From contig JAWKQB010000001.1 of NCBI GenBank assembly GCA_041390365.1, positions 310,001 through 374,000 on the forward strand: DNA of 64,000 nt, in the 5' to 3' direction. The position numbers and the translations under genes are program-made. The notes beneath the pieces were generated by a model, which was not told the DNA's origin, did not search any database, and saw only the letters and a list, made by a program, of their open reading frames with translations. Position 1 is the first letter of the stretch. The number at the start of each line of letters is the position of its first letter. Below are positions 54,458 to 63,641 of the stretch, piece after piece. The stretch comes from Syntrophotaleaceae bacterium. GTDB taxonomy: Bacteria; Desulfobacterota; Desulfuromonadia; Desulfuromonadales; Syntrophotaleaceae.

Positions 54458-55312
54458 TTACTTTTTCACTTTAATGATTTTATCTTTCATTTCCGGCGGC
54501 AGCTGCTCCAGCAGCCGGCATTCCTCTTCCCGATACATGCTGAGCCGGTCGATAAGCAGATTGAAATCGACCAGATGACCGTCGAATTCCGGGCCGTCGA
54601 CACAGGCGAATTTGGTTTCGTTGCCGACTTTGACCCGACATCCCCCGCACATCCCGGTTCCGTCGATCATGATCGGATTGAGGCTGACAATGGTTTTGAT
54701 GCCGTAAGGGCGTGTCAGCTCGACGACCGCCTTCATCATCGGTACCGGTCCTACGGCATAGATGGCTTGGGGACAGCGCTCGGGATCGTCGATGAGTTCC
54801 TGCAGCACGTGGGTCACGAATCCCTTGCGGCCAAGACTGCCGTCCTCGGTCGTGATCAGCACCTCGGAGAATACTCCCAGTTCCTCTGCCAGAATAACAT
54901 AAGCTTCGGATCGGCCGCCAATGATGGTCTTAACTTCGTTCCCCGCCTCGGCCAGGGCTTTGGCAAGAGGGAAAAGCACGGCGGTGCCGACTCCTCCGCC
55001 AACGCAGGCGACCCGGCCCCAGTTTTCGATTTCGGTGGCCTTGCCGAGCGGTCCGGCAATATCGCGGAGGCTTTTTCCCGCTGGGGTACCTACGATCTGC
55101 AGAGTGGTGGCGCCGACGGCCTGGACGAAGAAGGTGATGGTTCCTGTGACGGGGTCGGCATCGCCGATGGTCAGCGGAACCCGCTCTGCGCCTTCAGAAG
55201 GGTGGACGATGACGAACTGGCCCGGTTTGCGGGCTTTGGCAATTCGCGGTGCCCGCACCACCATCCGGTGAAGATTCGGGGCCAGAATTTCATTCTCCAT
55301 TACTTCGAACAT
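54458..55312 (-). CDS. nfnS: NfnS / ferredoxin-NADP reductase small subunit
   Basis: A 284-residue FNR-type subunit. The FAD-binding segment is ARKPGQFVIVHPSEGAERVP, the NAD(P) site VACVGGGVGTAVLFPLAKAL. A C-terminal [2Fe-2S] motif (DGTGMCGGCRVKVGNETKFA, then C) is diagnostic of the PyrK/NfnS type. It starts the operon and is 3 nt from nfnL. Confidence 0.9.
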   Translation of the reverse strand: MFEVMENEILAPNLHRMVVRAPRIAKARKPGQFVIVHPSEGAERVPLTIGDADPVTGTITFFVQAVGATTLQIVGTPAGKSLRDIAGPLGKATEIENWGRVACVGGGVGTAVLFPLAKALAEAGNEVKTIIGGRSEAYVILAEELGVFSEVLITTEDGSLGRKGFVTHVLQELIDDPERCPQAIYAVGPVPMMKAVVELTRPYGIKTIVSLNPIMIDGTGMCGGCRVKVGNETKFACVDGPEFDGHLVDFNLLIDRLSMYREEECRLLEQLPPEMKDKIIKVKK

Positions 55313-55396
55313 GGTTTAATTCCCCTCAGGAGGAAAAAGGCCTGAAGCCGGGGCCCTGCAGAACCGGTAAGAAACAGTAAAAACCATCCGATGATA

Positions 55397-55567
55397 ACAG
55401 CAATGGAAAACCAGTTCAACCATTTCTGCAAGGCGTGCCCAAAAAGTAGACAATTTGTAGAGCGGTGGTGTGCCGGATGTACCCAGGAATCCAGAAAAAG
55501 CCTAATAACGCTACCAGCAACAGAAAACTAGATCAACATTTATATAGGTGTGCCTAAAAAATAGACA
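55397..55567. repeat. Imperfect direct repeat in the nfnS / HEAT-protein intergenic gap
   Basis: Two roughly 55-nt copies begin at 55398 and 55515 (period about 117). They share GAAAAC-x-AG-x-TCAAC-x-x-TTT and a conserved end GTGCC-x-AAAAA-x-TAGACA. The 439-nt divergent gap (55313-55751) holds no credible gene. The repeat could be a transcription-factor site array, a duplicated promoter region or a mobile-element remnant. Confidence 0.6.
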
Positions 55568-55751
55568 GACAAGCAAGAAACCTGGGACGAATTTCCAATG
55601 GATGACGACAAAGGGTTTGATTTTCCTGTTAAATTCTGTTAGTTTTTCGGCTGACAGGAATGTGACCTCGGGTTTTTTCGAAAAGGATCGGCCAGTGGTC
55701 TCCCGCAAGTTTCCCAAGTATTAAGAGAAAGTAGAAGAGGGCCGGATTTTC

Positions 55752-56336
55752 ATGTCGAAGCTACGCAGACAGGTGCTCACAGAGGCGCTTGAAGATCCGG
55801 ATGAAAGTGTGCGGATGGCTGCAGCGCAGGCCCTGGAAAGGCTCGAGGCGGTCCTGGGTTTCGAGGATATACTCCAAGCTTTGAAAACTGGTGGCCGGGA
55901 CCAGCAGATTCGTGCACTATACTCCCTTGAGCTCATTGACAGTCCCAAAGTTTTTCCGCCCCTTCTGGCAGCGCTTCAGGTTCGGGATCCCGATATACGC
56001 AGCACTGCCGTTCAGGTGCTGGGCAAAAAGCAGAATCCTCAGACGCTGAAAAACCTGGTTCGTCACCTTCAGGATCCCAATCCCGCGGTTCGCGTGCATA
56101 CCGCCGAAGCTCTGGGCTTTTTTCCCGATCGAAGGTTGGTCCCTTTTCTGGCGGGGGTTCTCGGGGAGGACGATGCCGAACTCGTGAAAAGCGCCATTCA
56201 TTCTTTGGGGAGGATAGCAGCGCCCGAGGCGGAAACCGAACTGGCGGCCCTGCTGAAACATCCCCGACCAGGCATTCGACAGGCAGCCGCCGAAGCTTTG
56301 GGCAGGCTGCGCCTGGAGGAGGCCAAATCCCCTTGA
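55752..56336 (+). CDS. HEAT-repeat protein (194 aa)
   Basis: Built almost entirely of HEAT-type helical repeats: ESVRMAAAQALERLEAV, PDIRSTAVQVLGKKQN, PAVRVHTAEALGFFPDR, ELVKSAIHSLGRIAAPEAE and PGIRQAAAEALGRLRLEE, each about 31 residues. No signal peptide or catalytic motif. Such proteins are adaptor scaffolds. It converges on the HD-GYP gene, near a larger HEAT protein, suggesting a common system. Confidence 0.85.
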   Translation: MSKLRRQVLTEALEDPDESVRMAAAQALERLEAVLGFEDILQALKTGGRDQQIRALYSLELIDSPKVFPPLLAALQVRDPDIRSTAVQVLGKKQNPQTLKNLVRHLQDPNPAVRVHTAEALGFFPDRRLVPFLAGVLGEDDAELVKSAIHSLGRIAAPEAETELAALLKHPRPGIRQAAAEALGRLRLEEAKSP

Positions 56337-56374
56337 CCTTTTAAGGTCTTTCTCACCCTCCTGAAATCTTCGTT

Positions 56375-57727
56375 TCAAAGGTAATCAACCGGGTTGATGC
56401 CTTTAAGAAAAGGATCCACTTCAGCAACGATCTGCCGAATTTCCCTGCTTGAAAGGTGCCGCAGTCGGGGTTCCATCAGCCGGCGTCCCTCCCTGTCGAT
56501 CAAAACCTTCAACTGAATTTCATTGGGATTGTCGATCCCGACTTTGGCCACAAGACCGATTTCGTTATTGACGAGCCGGATCAGACTGCCTACAGGGTAG
56601 GGTCCGAGAGAAGCGATAAAGGCCTGAAGATATTGTGGATGAAGGGTCTTTCCCGCAGTTTTGCGCATATGGGACAGGGCTTCCCGGGGGGTGGCAGGCC
56701 GTTGATAGGAACGCAGGGTGGTGATGGCATCATAGGTGTCGGCAATGGTTGCCATGTCGACCATGGCCAGCGATCCCCGCAGAGGGACCTGGCTCGGGTA
56801 GCCATTGCGATTGAAACCCAGATGATGGCCCAGGACAATGTCTCTGGATTCCGGTGGTATCCCGTCCATATGGTCGAGTATCTCCGCTCCCAGGGAAGGG
56901 TGCCTTTTGATGTCGGCAAATTCCCGCTCCGTCAGGCGTCCCGGCTTGTTGATGATGGCCAGGTCGATCTTCAGTTTGCCGATGTCGTGCAGAAGACCTC
57001 CCAATCCCAAAAGACGCAGCTGCTCCTCGGTTTGACCGCACGCTCTGCCGATGGCCAGGGCGATGACCGAAACGTTCACCGAATGGGTAAAGGTGTAGTT
57101 GTCATAGTTTTTGAGCATCGAAAGGGCGTAAAGGGCATGAGGATCGGCGATGGTCATCCGCGCCATATCCTTGACCACCTTTTTCGCCTTGCGTGAGGAT
57201 GGAATCCTGCCCAGCCGGACATCCTGAAAGATTTCATTGACCACGGTCAGGGCACGTCCGTAGATTTTGCGGGGCTCCTGATCCTCCTGGTCCTCGTCGT
57301 CCTCCCCGCCGGCCAGCCGGATATGCCTGACACCCTTTTCGGCCAGGAATCCCTCAAGACCTTCGCCCTTGACCTCCTCCTGCCTCAGGATTTCCAGAAA
57401 GGTGAATATTTCTTCCTGTGAGAGACCGGGAAGAAATTCCAATGCCTCGATTTCGAGGTGCTGAAGCAGACGCCCTATTTCCGTCGCCGAGGGGAATTCT
57501 TCCACAAACAGGTGCTCTCCCAAAAACAGAGTTCCCTGCAGAAGTCCCATCTTCAGGTTGTCTTTCAGGTGGAGCGCGGTGTTGAGGCGCTCCAGCAGGG
57601 TGTGAACCTGGCGCAGGACCGAGGGGTGTTCGGCCGGATAGAGCCGCAGGCCTTTATAAGCACCCGACATGCTCATCACGATCTGTCTGAAAAGATCCGT
57701 GCTCTGACTGAAAGACTCCACTCTCAT
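56375..57727 (-). CDS. HD-GYP domain phosphohydrolase
   Basis: A 450-residue protein. The C-terminal half is an HD-GYP domain, likely a cyclic-di-GMP phosphodiesterase: THSVNVSVIALAIG, HDIGKLKIDLAIINK, HPSLGAEIL, and HHLGFNRNGYP for the GYP segment. The N-terminal about 150 residues (RLYPAEHPSVLRQVHTLL ... SQEEIFTFLEIL) resemble the N-terminus of the upstream HEAT protein. An acidic linker GGEDDEDQEDQE separates the halves. It overlaps the HEAT gene by 4 nt. Confidence 0.88.
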   Translation of the reverse strand: MRVESFSQSTDLFRQIVMSMSGAYKGLRLYPAEHPSVLRQVHTLLERLNTALHLKDNLKMGLLQGTLFLGEHLFVEEFPSATEIGRLLQHLEIEALEFLPGLSQEEIFTFLEILRQEEVKGEGLEGFLAEKGVRHIRLAGGEDDEDQEDQEPRKIYGRALTVVNEIFQDVRLGRIPSSRKAKKVVKDMARMTIADPHALYALSMLKNYDNYTFTHSVNVSVIALAIGRACGQTEEQLRLLGLGGLLHDIGKLKIDLAIINKPGRLTEREFADIKRHPSLGAEILDHMDGIPPESRDIVLGHHLGFNRNGYPSQVPLRGSLAMVDMATIADTYDAITTLRSYQRPATPREALSHMRKTAGKTLHPQYLQAFIASLGPYPVGSLIRLVNNEIGLVAKVGIDNPNEIQLKVLIDREGRRLMEPRLRHLSSREIRQIVAEVDPFLKGINPVDYL

Positions 57728-59355
57728 TGACTATCCTTGTTTAATCTGGAAAGAGCCTGTTGTGCTGCGCGAGCCACCTGTTTCGAGGAGTCTGCGGCTG
57801 CGTTCTCCAAAAAAGGGATGGAACTTTCTCCGCCCAGCTGGCCAAGAGCCAGGGCCGCGTAGCAGCGCAGGTTGTCGAAGCGGGCTTTTCGCCATAAGGA
57901 CCTCTGCTTCAGCAGGTGCTGCAGGAAAGGCTCCGCTTCCCGGGAGCCGATCGCGCCCAAGGCCTTGATGGCCGTTTTTTTCAATTCCACCCTTTTCAAA
58001 AAGGGATCGAATGACTTGACGAACCGGATCAGAGGCCGGACAGCTGAAGGATCCTTCATGACTCCCAGGGCCAGAAATGCTTGAATCCGGATTTCCTGGT
58101 CCGCCGTCTCGATCGCGTGAAGCAGACTTTTTACCGCAATAGGCCCGCCCATGCGGGACAGTGCCCGGACTGCTTCTTTAGCAACCCGAGGTTCCTTGTG
58201 ATCGACAAAAGGGCGAATATGAGCGGCAACCCTGGGATCCTGGATTTTACCAAGAACCAGGATAATGTTCCGCACGACGTACCACCGGCTGTCAGACAGG
58301 GCCTCCACCAGAGCCGGTAAGGCTTCATTTCCCTGCCGAATCAACGCTTCGCTCAAATGGCGCCGGAACTGGGCATTTTCCTCGCTGGCAAGCCTGCCGA
58401 TCAGAAAAAGCGTGGCCTTTTCCTTAAGGGCAGACAGGGCCTCGATGATGGAATCCCGGATTTTAGTCGGCAACTCCCTGGCACACAGACAGGCTGTCAG
58501 AAACTCCAGGATATCTATGGTGGCCAGTTTCTGCAGGATGGTGAGGGCCTCGCGACGCCGTTCCACACTGATGGAGGGGGCCGCACCTAGTTTCTTCATA
58601 TACTGAATGGCCCTGATAACGCTAGGCAGCCCTTTGGCATGCAACTGTTCGCGAACCTTGGCAGGGACTTTGCCCGCCAGCAGGATGAATCGCTGATCGG
58701 AAGGTTCCCTTTCAAGTTGATCGAGGAGCCGGTCGAGATCGAGATTGGCTGACAAAAGCTCCTCAAGCGTATCCTGAGAGGGCATGCCGTTTGGGTCGGC
58801 GGCCGACTCCTGCATCATGTCCGCCTCATCCCTTCCGGGATTGACATTCTCTTCCTGGCCGTCTATTGCGCCTATGCTCTGTTCAGCCACCCGATCACGG
58901 ATCGCCTGGATTTGAGCAAGATCGACCTCGTTCAGCCAGATGCTTGTCACCTGGGCATTCAGGAGAAGTTCCTGAAGACCTCCGGCCTTCTGGATTTCAG
59001 CGGGGGAGAGGGCGATAGAACGGGCAAAGGCGGAGAGATCGCCAGCTGTGAGGTCCGGCAGGATCAGAATCCTGTAAACCAGTCGGGCAAAAAAGGAAAA
59101 AGCCAGGTTTTTCAGGACCGGCAGATCTTTGCCTATGGGAGTCTGGCCGATCAGAAAACCGTCCTTGCGCACGGTCAGGGTCAGGGAGCTCTCCAGCAAG
59201 AGAGGTTTGAAAAGCTGCAAAGTTTCGCTCGAGGCTGCCTTCAGAACGGGGTGGGTGGAAGGATAATACCGAACGGTCTGCAGCAACTTGCTGAGATGGA
59301 TCAAGGCTGCCATTACGGTATCGTACTTATCCGGCCTGATGCTGTCGCCACTCAT
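57724..59355 (-). CDS. HEAT-repeat protein with N-domain shared with the HD-GYP gene
   Basis: A 543-residue protein. The N-terminal 150 residues contain YYPSTHPVLKAASSETLQLF and LNEVDLAQIQ, resembling the HD-GYP N-terminus. An acidic middle (about 165-200) is followed by about ten HEAT repeats (for example PRVAKEAVRALSRMGGPIA, EIRIQAFLALGVMKDPSA, KQVARAAQQALSRLN). It is the first gene of a two-gene leftward unit. A scaffold or sensor for the HD-GYP enzyme is inferred. Confidence 0.85.
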   Translation of the reverse strand: MSGDSIRPDKYDTVMAALIHLSKLLQTVRYYPSTHPVLKAASSETLQLFKPLLLESSLTLTVRKDGFLIGQTPIGKDLPVLKNLAFSFFARLVYRILILPDLTAGDLSAFARSIALSPAEIQKAGGLQELLLNAQVTSIWLNEVDLAQIQAIRDRVAEQSIGAIDGQEENVNPGRDEADMMQESAADPNGMPSQDTLEELLSANLDLDRLLDQLEREPSDQRFILLAGKVPAKVREQLHAKGLPSVIRAIQYMKKLGAAPSISVERRREALTILQKLATIDILEFLTACLCARELPTKIRDSIIEALSALKEKATLFLIGRLASEENAQFRRHLSEALIRQGNEALPALVEALSDSRWYVVRNIILVLGKIQDPRVAAHIRPFVDHKEPRVAKEAVRALSRMGGPIAVKSLLHAIETADQEIRIQAFLALGVMKDPSAVRPLIRFVKSFDPFLKRVELKKTAIKALGAIGSREAEPFLQHLLKQRSLWRKARFDNLRCYAALALGQLGGESSIPFLENAAADSSKQVARAAQQALSRLNKDSQ

Positions 59356-59743
59356 CGCAATCTCCTGGTGGCACCGAATGCCAGCCGTACCACCCTTTCA
59401 GCCCGTTCTTTTCTCCTTGAAATCAAACATTCTCTTGGAACTGCAACAGTTATGCCCGAAGGTCCATCAAAACGCCCTGCAACAACGGATCCAGACCCTG
59501 TAACAGGCTCTACAGGTTGCAGGAGGTCAGCATTTTTCTGGCGCTGTTTCCGATTACTCGCCGCTTTCGAGTTTGAACTCGAATGTGTTAAGGTTTGTTC
59601 CCGGGAGATTGGCGCCAATCTAAGGCATCCCATTCCGGGAAAAAGTTCTGTTGGACGGCAAGGGGGGTGTGCTAATGGGTACAAATACCAGTATTTCGTC
59701 TCAAAATAAACCTTTTTGTAACAAGCAGCGTCGGGGAGCCGGC
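59356..59743. other. 388-nt divergent intergenic region
   Basis: Between the HEAT gene (leftward) and coaE (rightward). It should hold both promoters, but no convincing -35/-10 pair stands out. A weak inverted repeat, CCTGTAAC / GTTGCAGG, lies near 59500-59522. Nothing else is recognised. Confidence 0.5.
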
Positions 59744-60370
59744 ATGGTTCTGGGTTTGACCGGGGGGATCGCCAGCGGCAAAAGCACCATAGCTGATATT
59801 TTTCGGCAGTTCGGCGCGGCGGTGGTCAGTGCGGATGTTTTGGCAAGGGAGGTTGTACGTCCGGGCAGTGCCGTTCTTGCCGCCATAGCCGAACATTTCG
59901 GACGGGGAATTTTGTACGAAACCGGCAGCCTGAATCGCAAGGCCATGGCCGAACTGATTTTCAGGGATCCCGGTGCCCGGTCGGCTCTGAACACCATCAC
60001 CCATCCGGCGATTGCGGAACTGGCGGATCGAAAATTCGACGAGCTGAAAAGGTCGGGTGCCCAGTTGATCGTTTACGATGTACCGCTTTTATTCGAGGCA
60101 GGGGCCGAAAGGCAGGTCGACAAGGTTCTGGTGGTAAACCTCGATCGGGAACAGCAGTTGTTGCGCCTGCAGAAAAGGGACGGCATCAGTCTCGACCAGG
60201 CGGAGAAAAGAATTGCCTCCCAGATGCCCTTGCGCGAAAAGGTGGCGCGGGCGGATTTCGTTATCGACAATTCTGGGTCGTTGGAGGAAACCGTGAGACA
60301 GGTCAGAGAGTTGCTGGACCGGCTGGGGGCGGGTCCCGGGATTCCCAGTAAGCCAGGGTGTTCTGGATAA
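59744..60370 (+). CDS. coaE: Dephospho-CoA kinase
   Basis: About 208 residues from the ATG after GGGGAG (the frame stays open to 59651, but the P-loop then starts unusually late). It phosphorylates dephospho-CoA, the last step of coenzyme A synthesis. P-loop GLTGGIASGKSTIA, then SADVLAREVV, THPAI and YDVPLLFEAG are family signatures. Its 3' end overlaps the convergent hydrolase gene by 68 nt. Confidence 0.93.
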   Translation: MVLGLTGGIASGKSTIADIFRQFGAAVVSADVLAREVVRPGSAVLAAIAEHFGRGILYETGSLNRKAMAELIFRDPGARSALNTITHPAIAELADRKFDELKRSGAQLIVYDVPLLFEAGAERQVDKVLVVNLDREQQLLRLQKRDGISLDQAEKRIASQMPLREKVARADFVIDNSGSLEETVRQVRELLDRLGAGPGIPSKPGCSG

Positions 60371-61142
60371 GGTCGAAGATTTCCTCCCTGCGGGGATTCT
60401 CCTCCTCCGTCAGAACATGCCCCACTTCGGGTCCGTAAAGGTGAAAAACCTTGTGAGGGCTGGCCAGGCGCCGGAACAGGTCCAGGCTGCTGTCGACCCG
60501 AATGGTGCGATCGCCTTCACCATTGACCATGAGGACAGGGATGCGGACGTCCTTCAAGTCCCGTTTTACGGTTCGACACAGACGGTTGAGCTGATGGACT
60601 CCGTTCACCGGCCGGCGGGTATAGTAATGGTCAATCAGGTGCGCCGCCAGAGGTCGTGACTGGTACTTGATCAGAAAACGCAGCAGACCGGCAGCAGGAG
60701 CCAGCCGATGGCGAACCCGAAGAAAGGGCGACAGCAGCACCAGACCTGCCAGGGGCAGTTCCTTGGCCAGCTGAAGAATGAGCAGGGCACCGGTGCTCAG
60801 GCCCACCGCATAGATCCGTTCAACCTCCCGCCGCAGTAGATCAAACCCCTGGCGAACCGCCTGTTGCCACTCCTCCTGGCGGCGAATGGCAAGATCTTCG
60901 GGTGACGTCCCATGGCCGGGCAGGCGCACCCCTTTGACCAGAAAACCTTTATCAGCAAGCATTCGGCCCAACGGCCGCATTTCCCAGGGCGTGGCGGTGA
61001 AACCGTGCACCAGGAGGATGCCGCAGCCGTTGGGAAGATCGGGGGTCAGCAGAAAGGGCAGGTGTTCATCGTGAACGACGCCCTGCTGGCGGGCCTGCAG
61101 TATGATGTGCTCTATACTGCAGAAAGGGCCGTCGACTTTCAC
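60303..61142 (-). CDS. Alpha/beta hydrolase (carboxylesterase type)
   Basis: A 279-residue esterase. HGF motif ILLVHGFTATPWEMRPLG, nucleophile elbow GLSTGALL, acid in MVNGEGDRTIRVD and His in PEVGHVLTEEE. This resembles the bacterial carboxylesterase Est30/YvaK group. No signal peptide. Its 5' end overlaps the IclR gene stop by 4 nt and its 3' end overlaps coaE. Substrate unknown. Confidence 0.87.
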   Translation of the reverse strand: MKVDGPFCSIEHIILQARQQGVVHDEHLPFLLTPDLPNGCGILLVHGFTATPWEMRPLGRMLADKGFLVKGVRLPGHGTSPEDLAIRRQEEWQQAVRQGFDLLRREVERIYAVGLSTGALLILQLAKELPLAGLVLLSPFLRVRHRLAPAAGLLRFLIKYQSRPLAAHLIDHYYTRRPVNGVHQLNRLCRTVKRDLKDVRIPVLMVNGEGDRTIRVDSSLDLFRRLASPHKVFHLYGPEVGHVLTEEENPRREEIFDLIQNTLAYWESRDPPPAGPATL

Positions 61143-61924
61143 TTGTGAAAGCCGAGCCTGGTGGAGAGTTCCTCCGCTGCCCGCACAACCAGGGGCGTCA
61201 GTTCCCGTTCCACCCGCTCATCAGTCAAGCGGGTCGATGGACCGGAAATACTCAAGGCCCCTACGATCCGGCGGGTGTAGTCACGGATGGGTGCGGCGAT
61301 GCAGCGGACCCCGAGATCGAGCTCTTCATTGTCGAAAGCGTAACCCTGAACGGCAACCTTCTGCAGCTCTTTACGAAGGACTTCGGGGTTGGTGATGCTG
61401 TGAGGCGTATAGCTCTTGAGTTCCTTTTCGGGAAGAACGCTGTTCAGTTCCTCGTCCGACATGAAAGCCAGGTGGACCTTGCCTGCCGCGGTGCAGTGAG
61501 CGGGAAGCCGTGATCCCACACGGGAGACGACCCTTACGGTGAGATGGGTTTCGACCACATCGAGATAGACAATATAGCCTTCTTTAAAAATGGCTACATA
61601 AGCGGTTTCGTTGCAATCCTCCACCAGTTTTTCCAGCACGGGCTTGGCCTGGTGCAGCAGACCCATTTTTTTGATGAAGGTCTGACCGAGTTCCAGGGAT
61701 TTCAGCCCAAGCCTGTAGTTTTCGGTCACCTTGTTCTGTTCGATGTATCCCCTGAACTCGAGTGTGGCGAGCAGACGAAAAACATTGTTTTTGTGAAGCT
61801 TCAGCCGCTTGCTGAGCTCGGTCACGCCAAGTTCGTCCACGTCGTTGCCGTGAAACTGTTCCAGCAGGTCGAGGGCATGGGAGACCGCCTGGATCATATA
61901 CTCGGATTTTTCTTTCTTGGCCAT
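61139..61924 (-). CDS. IclR-family transcriptional regulator
   Basis: About 261 residues from the ATG at 61924. The N-terminal winged helix is LGVTELSKRLKLHKNNVFRL, the C-terminal effector domain shows RLPAHCTAAGKVHLAF, GYAFDNEELDLGVRCIAAPI and IVGALSISGPSTRL, the IclR signature. It is the first gene of a unit with the esterase, which may be its target together with unlinked genes. The ligand is not evident. Confidence 0.9.
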   Translation of the reverse strand: MAKKEKSEYMIQAVSHALDLLEQFHGNDVDELGVTELSKRLKLHKNNVFRLLATLEFRGYIEQNKVTENYRLGLKSLELGQTFIKKMGLLHQAKPVLEKLVEDCNETAYVAIFKEGYIVYLDVVETHLTVRVVSRVGSRLPAHCTAAGKVHLAFMSDEELNSVLPEKELKSYTPHSITNPEVLRKELQKVAVQGYAFDNEELDLGVRCIAAPIRDYTRRIVGALSISGPSTRLTDERVERELTPLVVRAAEELSTRLGFHK

Positions 61925-62106
61925 GGTGGGGGTCCTTTTTCCCGGGTGCAAAACCGCCTGAAATAGGGCGGAACAGTCAATTTTTTAAATGAGGGGGAAC
62001 GGCCTTTCGGCATTCCTCTGCCGAAGATCCCTCCTGTTTTTTTCGGGGTCTTCAAAGGATGAAGATGCCCGCTGAAAACGTCCTGTTCAACCAAAGAGAT
62101 TTTTGA

Positions 62107-62135
62107 AATATAAAATTATGTTTTATGAAAGTCAA
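62107..62135 (-). promoter_or_regulatory. Promoter of the IclR gene with overlapping inverted repeat
   Basis: Minus-strand TTGACT (62135-62130), 17-nt spacer, TATATT (62112-62107). An inverted repeat ATAAAA-ttatg-TTTTAT (62110-62126) lies between and over the boxes, a plausible autoregulatory operator. The 5' leader would be about 175 nt. Confidence 0.6.
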
Positions 62136-62155
62136 CAGTTGGCGGAATGAATTTC

Positions 62156-62435
62156 ATGGACCCTTCAAAGCTGAGTGAGTGATATTCTAAGGGCCGTATC
62201 CGTCAATCATATTGAGAATTTCAGGTACTTGGAACCGTTTCCCACTCGCAGTATGGCGACTCGAAATTCCGGAGTTGTTCCAAATTTCCCCTTGTGTTGG
62301 TCCTGTCTTCTGCACGATCCTGGGCCCGGTTTGTACGCTGTTTTAAAAAGCAAAGGTTGTGCCAGTCTTGCCGCAAAAATTTTAACCTGTTCTGCTGTTG
62401 GCGGGTTAGGGTCTGGGGGTGTTCAAGGTCGTCCG
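62156..62435. other. Intergenic region between truD end and IclR promoter
   Basis: About 280 nt with no credible gene. The 5' leader of the IclR gene (61925-62106) likewise has no gene; it contains a hairpin CTTTCGGCA / TGCCGAAG. I see no strong terminator after truD. Confidence 0.5.
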
Positions 62436-63641
62436 TCAGGGACCGGCTGGCAGGGGTTTCATCACCTCGCGCAAGAGGCTGGTGGCGTAACTGCCCTTTG
62501 GGAGCGAGAAGGACAGGAGCAGGTCGGCACCTTCCTGGACGACGCGAACATCCTTCAACGGAACTCGCAGGGGTCGACGCTCCCCTTCGAGGGCAAGCCC
62601 TTTTGGCGATCTGAAGCGGTTCAGGTCCAGTTTTTCCTTTTCCAGAAGGCTTTCCTCGATAATACCTGCCTGGCCGGACGCCAGCCGGACCTTGAAGCCG
62701 TACATGGGTCCAGACGGACTGATTTCCAGCCGGTCAGCTCTAGGCTGTTCGGCACCGGGATCAGTCACGACGAAGCAGGCTCCGTTGTCATGCTTGAAAG
62801 CCAGGTCGCCCGGCCAGAGGAGGTCCAGACTGGCGAGTCGCATGGCCACGATCCGATCGAACAGGCTGGACTGAAAAGCCGAAAGATAGAGTTTCAGCAG
62901 CTTGTGGGGCATTTTGAAAACAGCCTTGTCGATGGGCATACCCCTGATCAGATCCTGCAGCAGATTGCGTTCCGGGCGCATGCGGTCGGGCATTTCAGCC
63001 AGGGCTTCGGACAGGCGGCCTGCGGCGAAGAGTTCGGCCGCTCGACGCCAGCGGGGGTTTTCGATTCGTTCGGGGGCGCCGATGATCTGGCGGGCGGCTT
63101 CCTCGAAATCTTCCCGCAGAATCGCCCCACCGATGAGATGGGAATTGCCCAGTACACCGTACCGTTGCTCTCCGAAAAAATTGGGGACGCCGGTCATTTC
63201 CAGGATGTGCAGAATATCCCGGGCGCGGTCCAGGGCGCCGGGCACCGTATTCCGGATCCGGATCAGAAACCGGTTGCCGGCAAGATGGCCCATACGCAAC
63301 TTGTTTCGGTGAAAGGCGGCTGAAAGGATCCGGACGTCCTCCAGTTCAAGGGCGAGGGCCTGTTCCGGTTGGACGCGGGGTATGGAGATGGTCTGCCGGG
63401 TGGTCGCGCAGGCGTCCTTGATTCCGGCATAGCCGATTTCTCTTTTGTCGGCACTCAAAGCTTTGGCGAGCCGGTCGATCAACTCAAAAGTCGTGATCCC
63501 CTTTTTTTCCACTGTCAGATAGAGATGTTCCCCCTCTCCGCAGGGTGGGTAAAGGGCAATCTCTTCAACATAAAAATCCTCGGGGGTTTCCTTGATGCTG
63601 CCCCCCGTGCCGGGATGGGAACGGGTCAGGAATTCATTCAT
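62436..63641 (-). CDS. truD: tRNA pseudouridine(13) synthase
   Basis: About 401 residues from the ATG at 63641; the frame is open farther upstream, but that stretch is a different frame of trmB. It modifies U13 of tRNA. Family motifs are IKETPEDFYVEE, GYAGIKDACATTRQTISI (catalytic Asp), GNRFLIRIRN and VPNFFGEQRYGVLGNSHLIG. It overlaps the trmB stop by 8 nt, so the two tRNA-modification genes are coupled. Confidence 0.93.
   Translation of the reverse strand: MNEFLTRSHPGTGGSIKETPEDFYVEEIALYPPCGEGEHLYLTVEKKGITTFELIDRLAKALSADKREIGYAGIKDACATTRQTISIPRVQPEQALALELEDVRILSAAFHRNKLRMGHLAGNRFLIRIRNTVPGALDRARDILHILEMTGVPNFFGEQRYGVLGNSHLIGGAILREDFEEAARQIIGAPERIENPRWRRAAELFAAGRLSEALAEMPDRMRPERNLLQDLIRGMPIDKAVFKMPHKLLKLYLSAFQSSLFDRIVAMRLASLDLLWPGDLAFKHDNGACFVVTDPGAEQPRADRLEISPSGPMYGFKVRLASGQAGIIEESLLEKEKLDLNRFRSPKGLALEGERRPLRVPLKDVRVVQEGADLLLSFSLPKGSYATSLLREVMKPLPAGP

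Noticed and set aside
54050..55345. 431-codon open frame antisense to nfnS/nfnL
   Set aside because: Both minus-strand genes have full flavin and Fe-S motifs; the plus frame has none.
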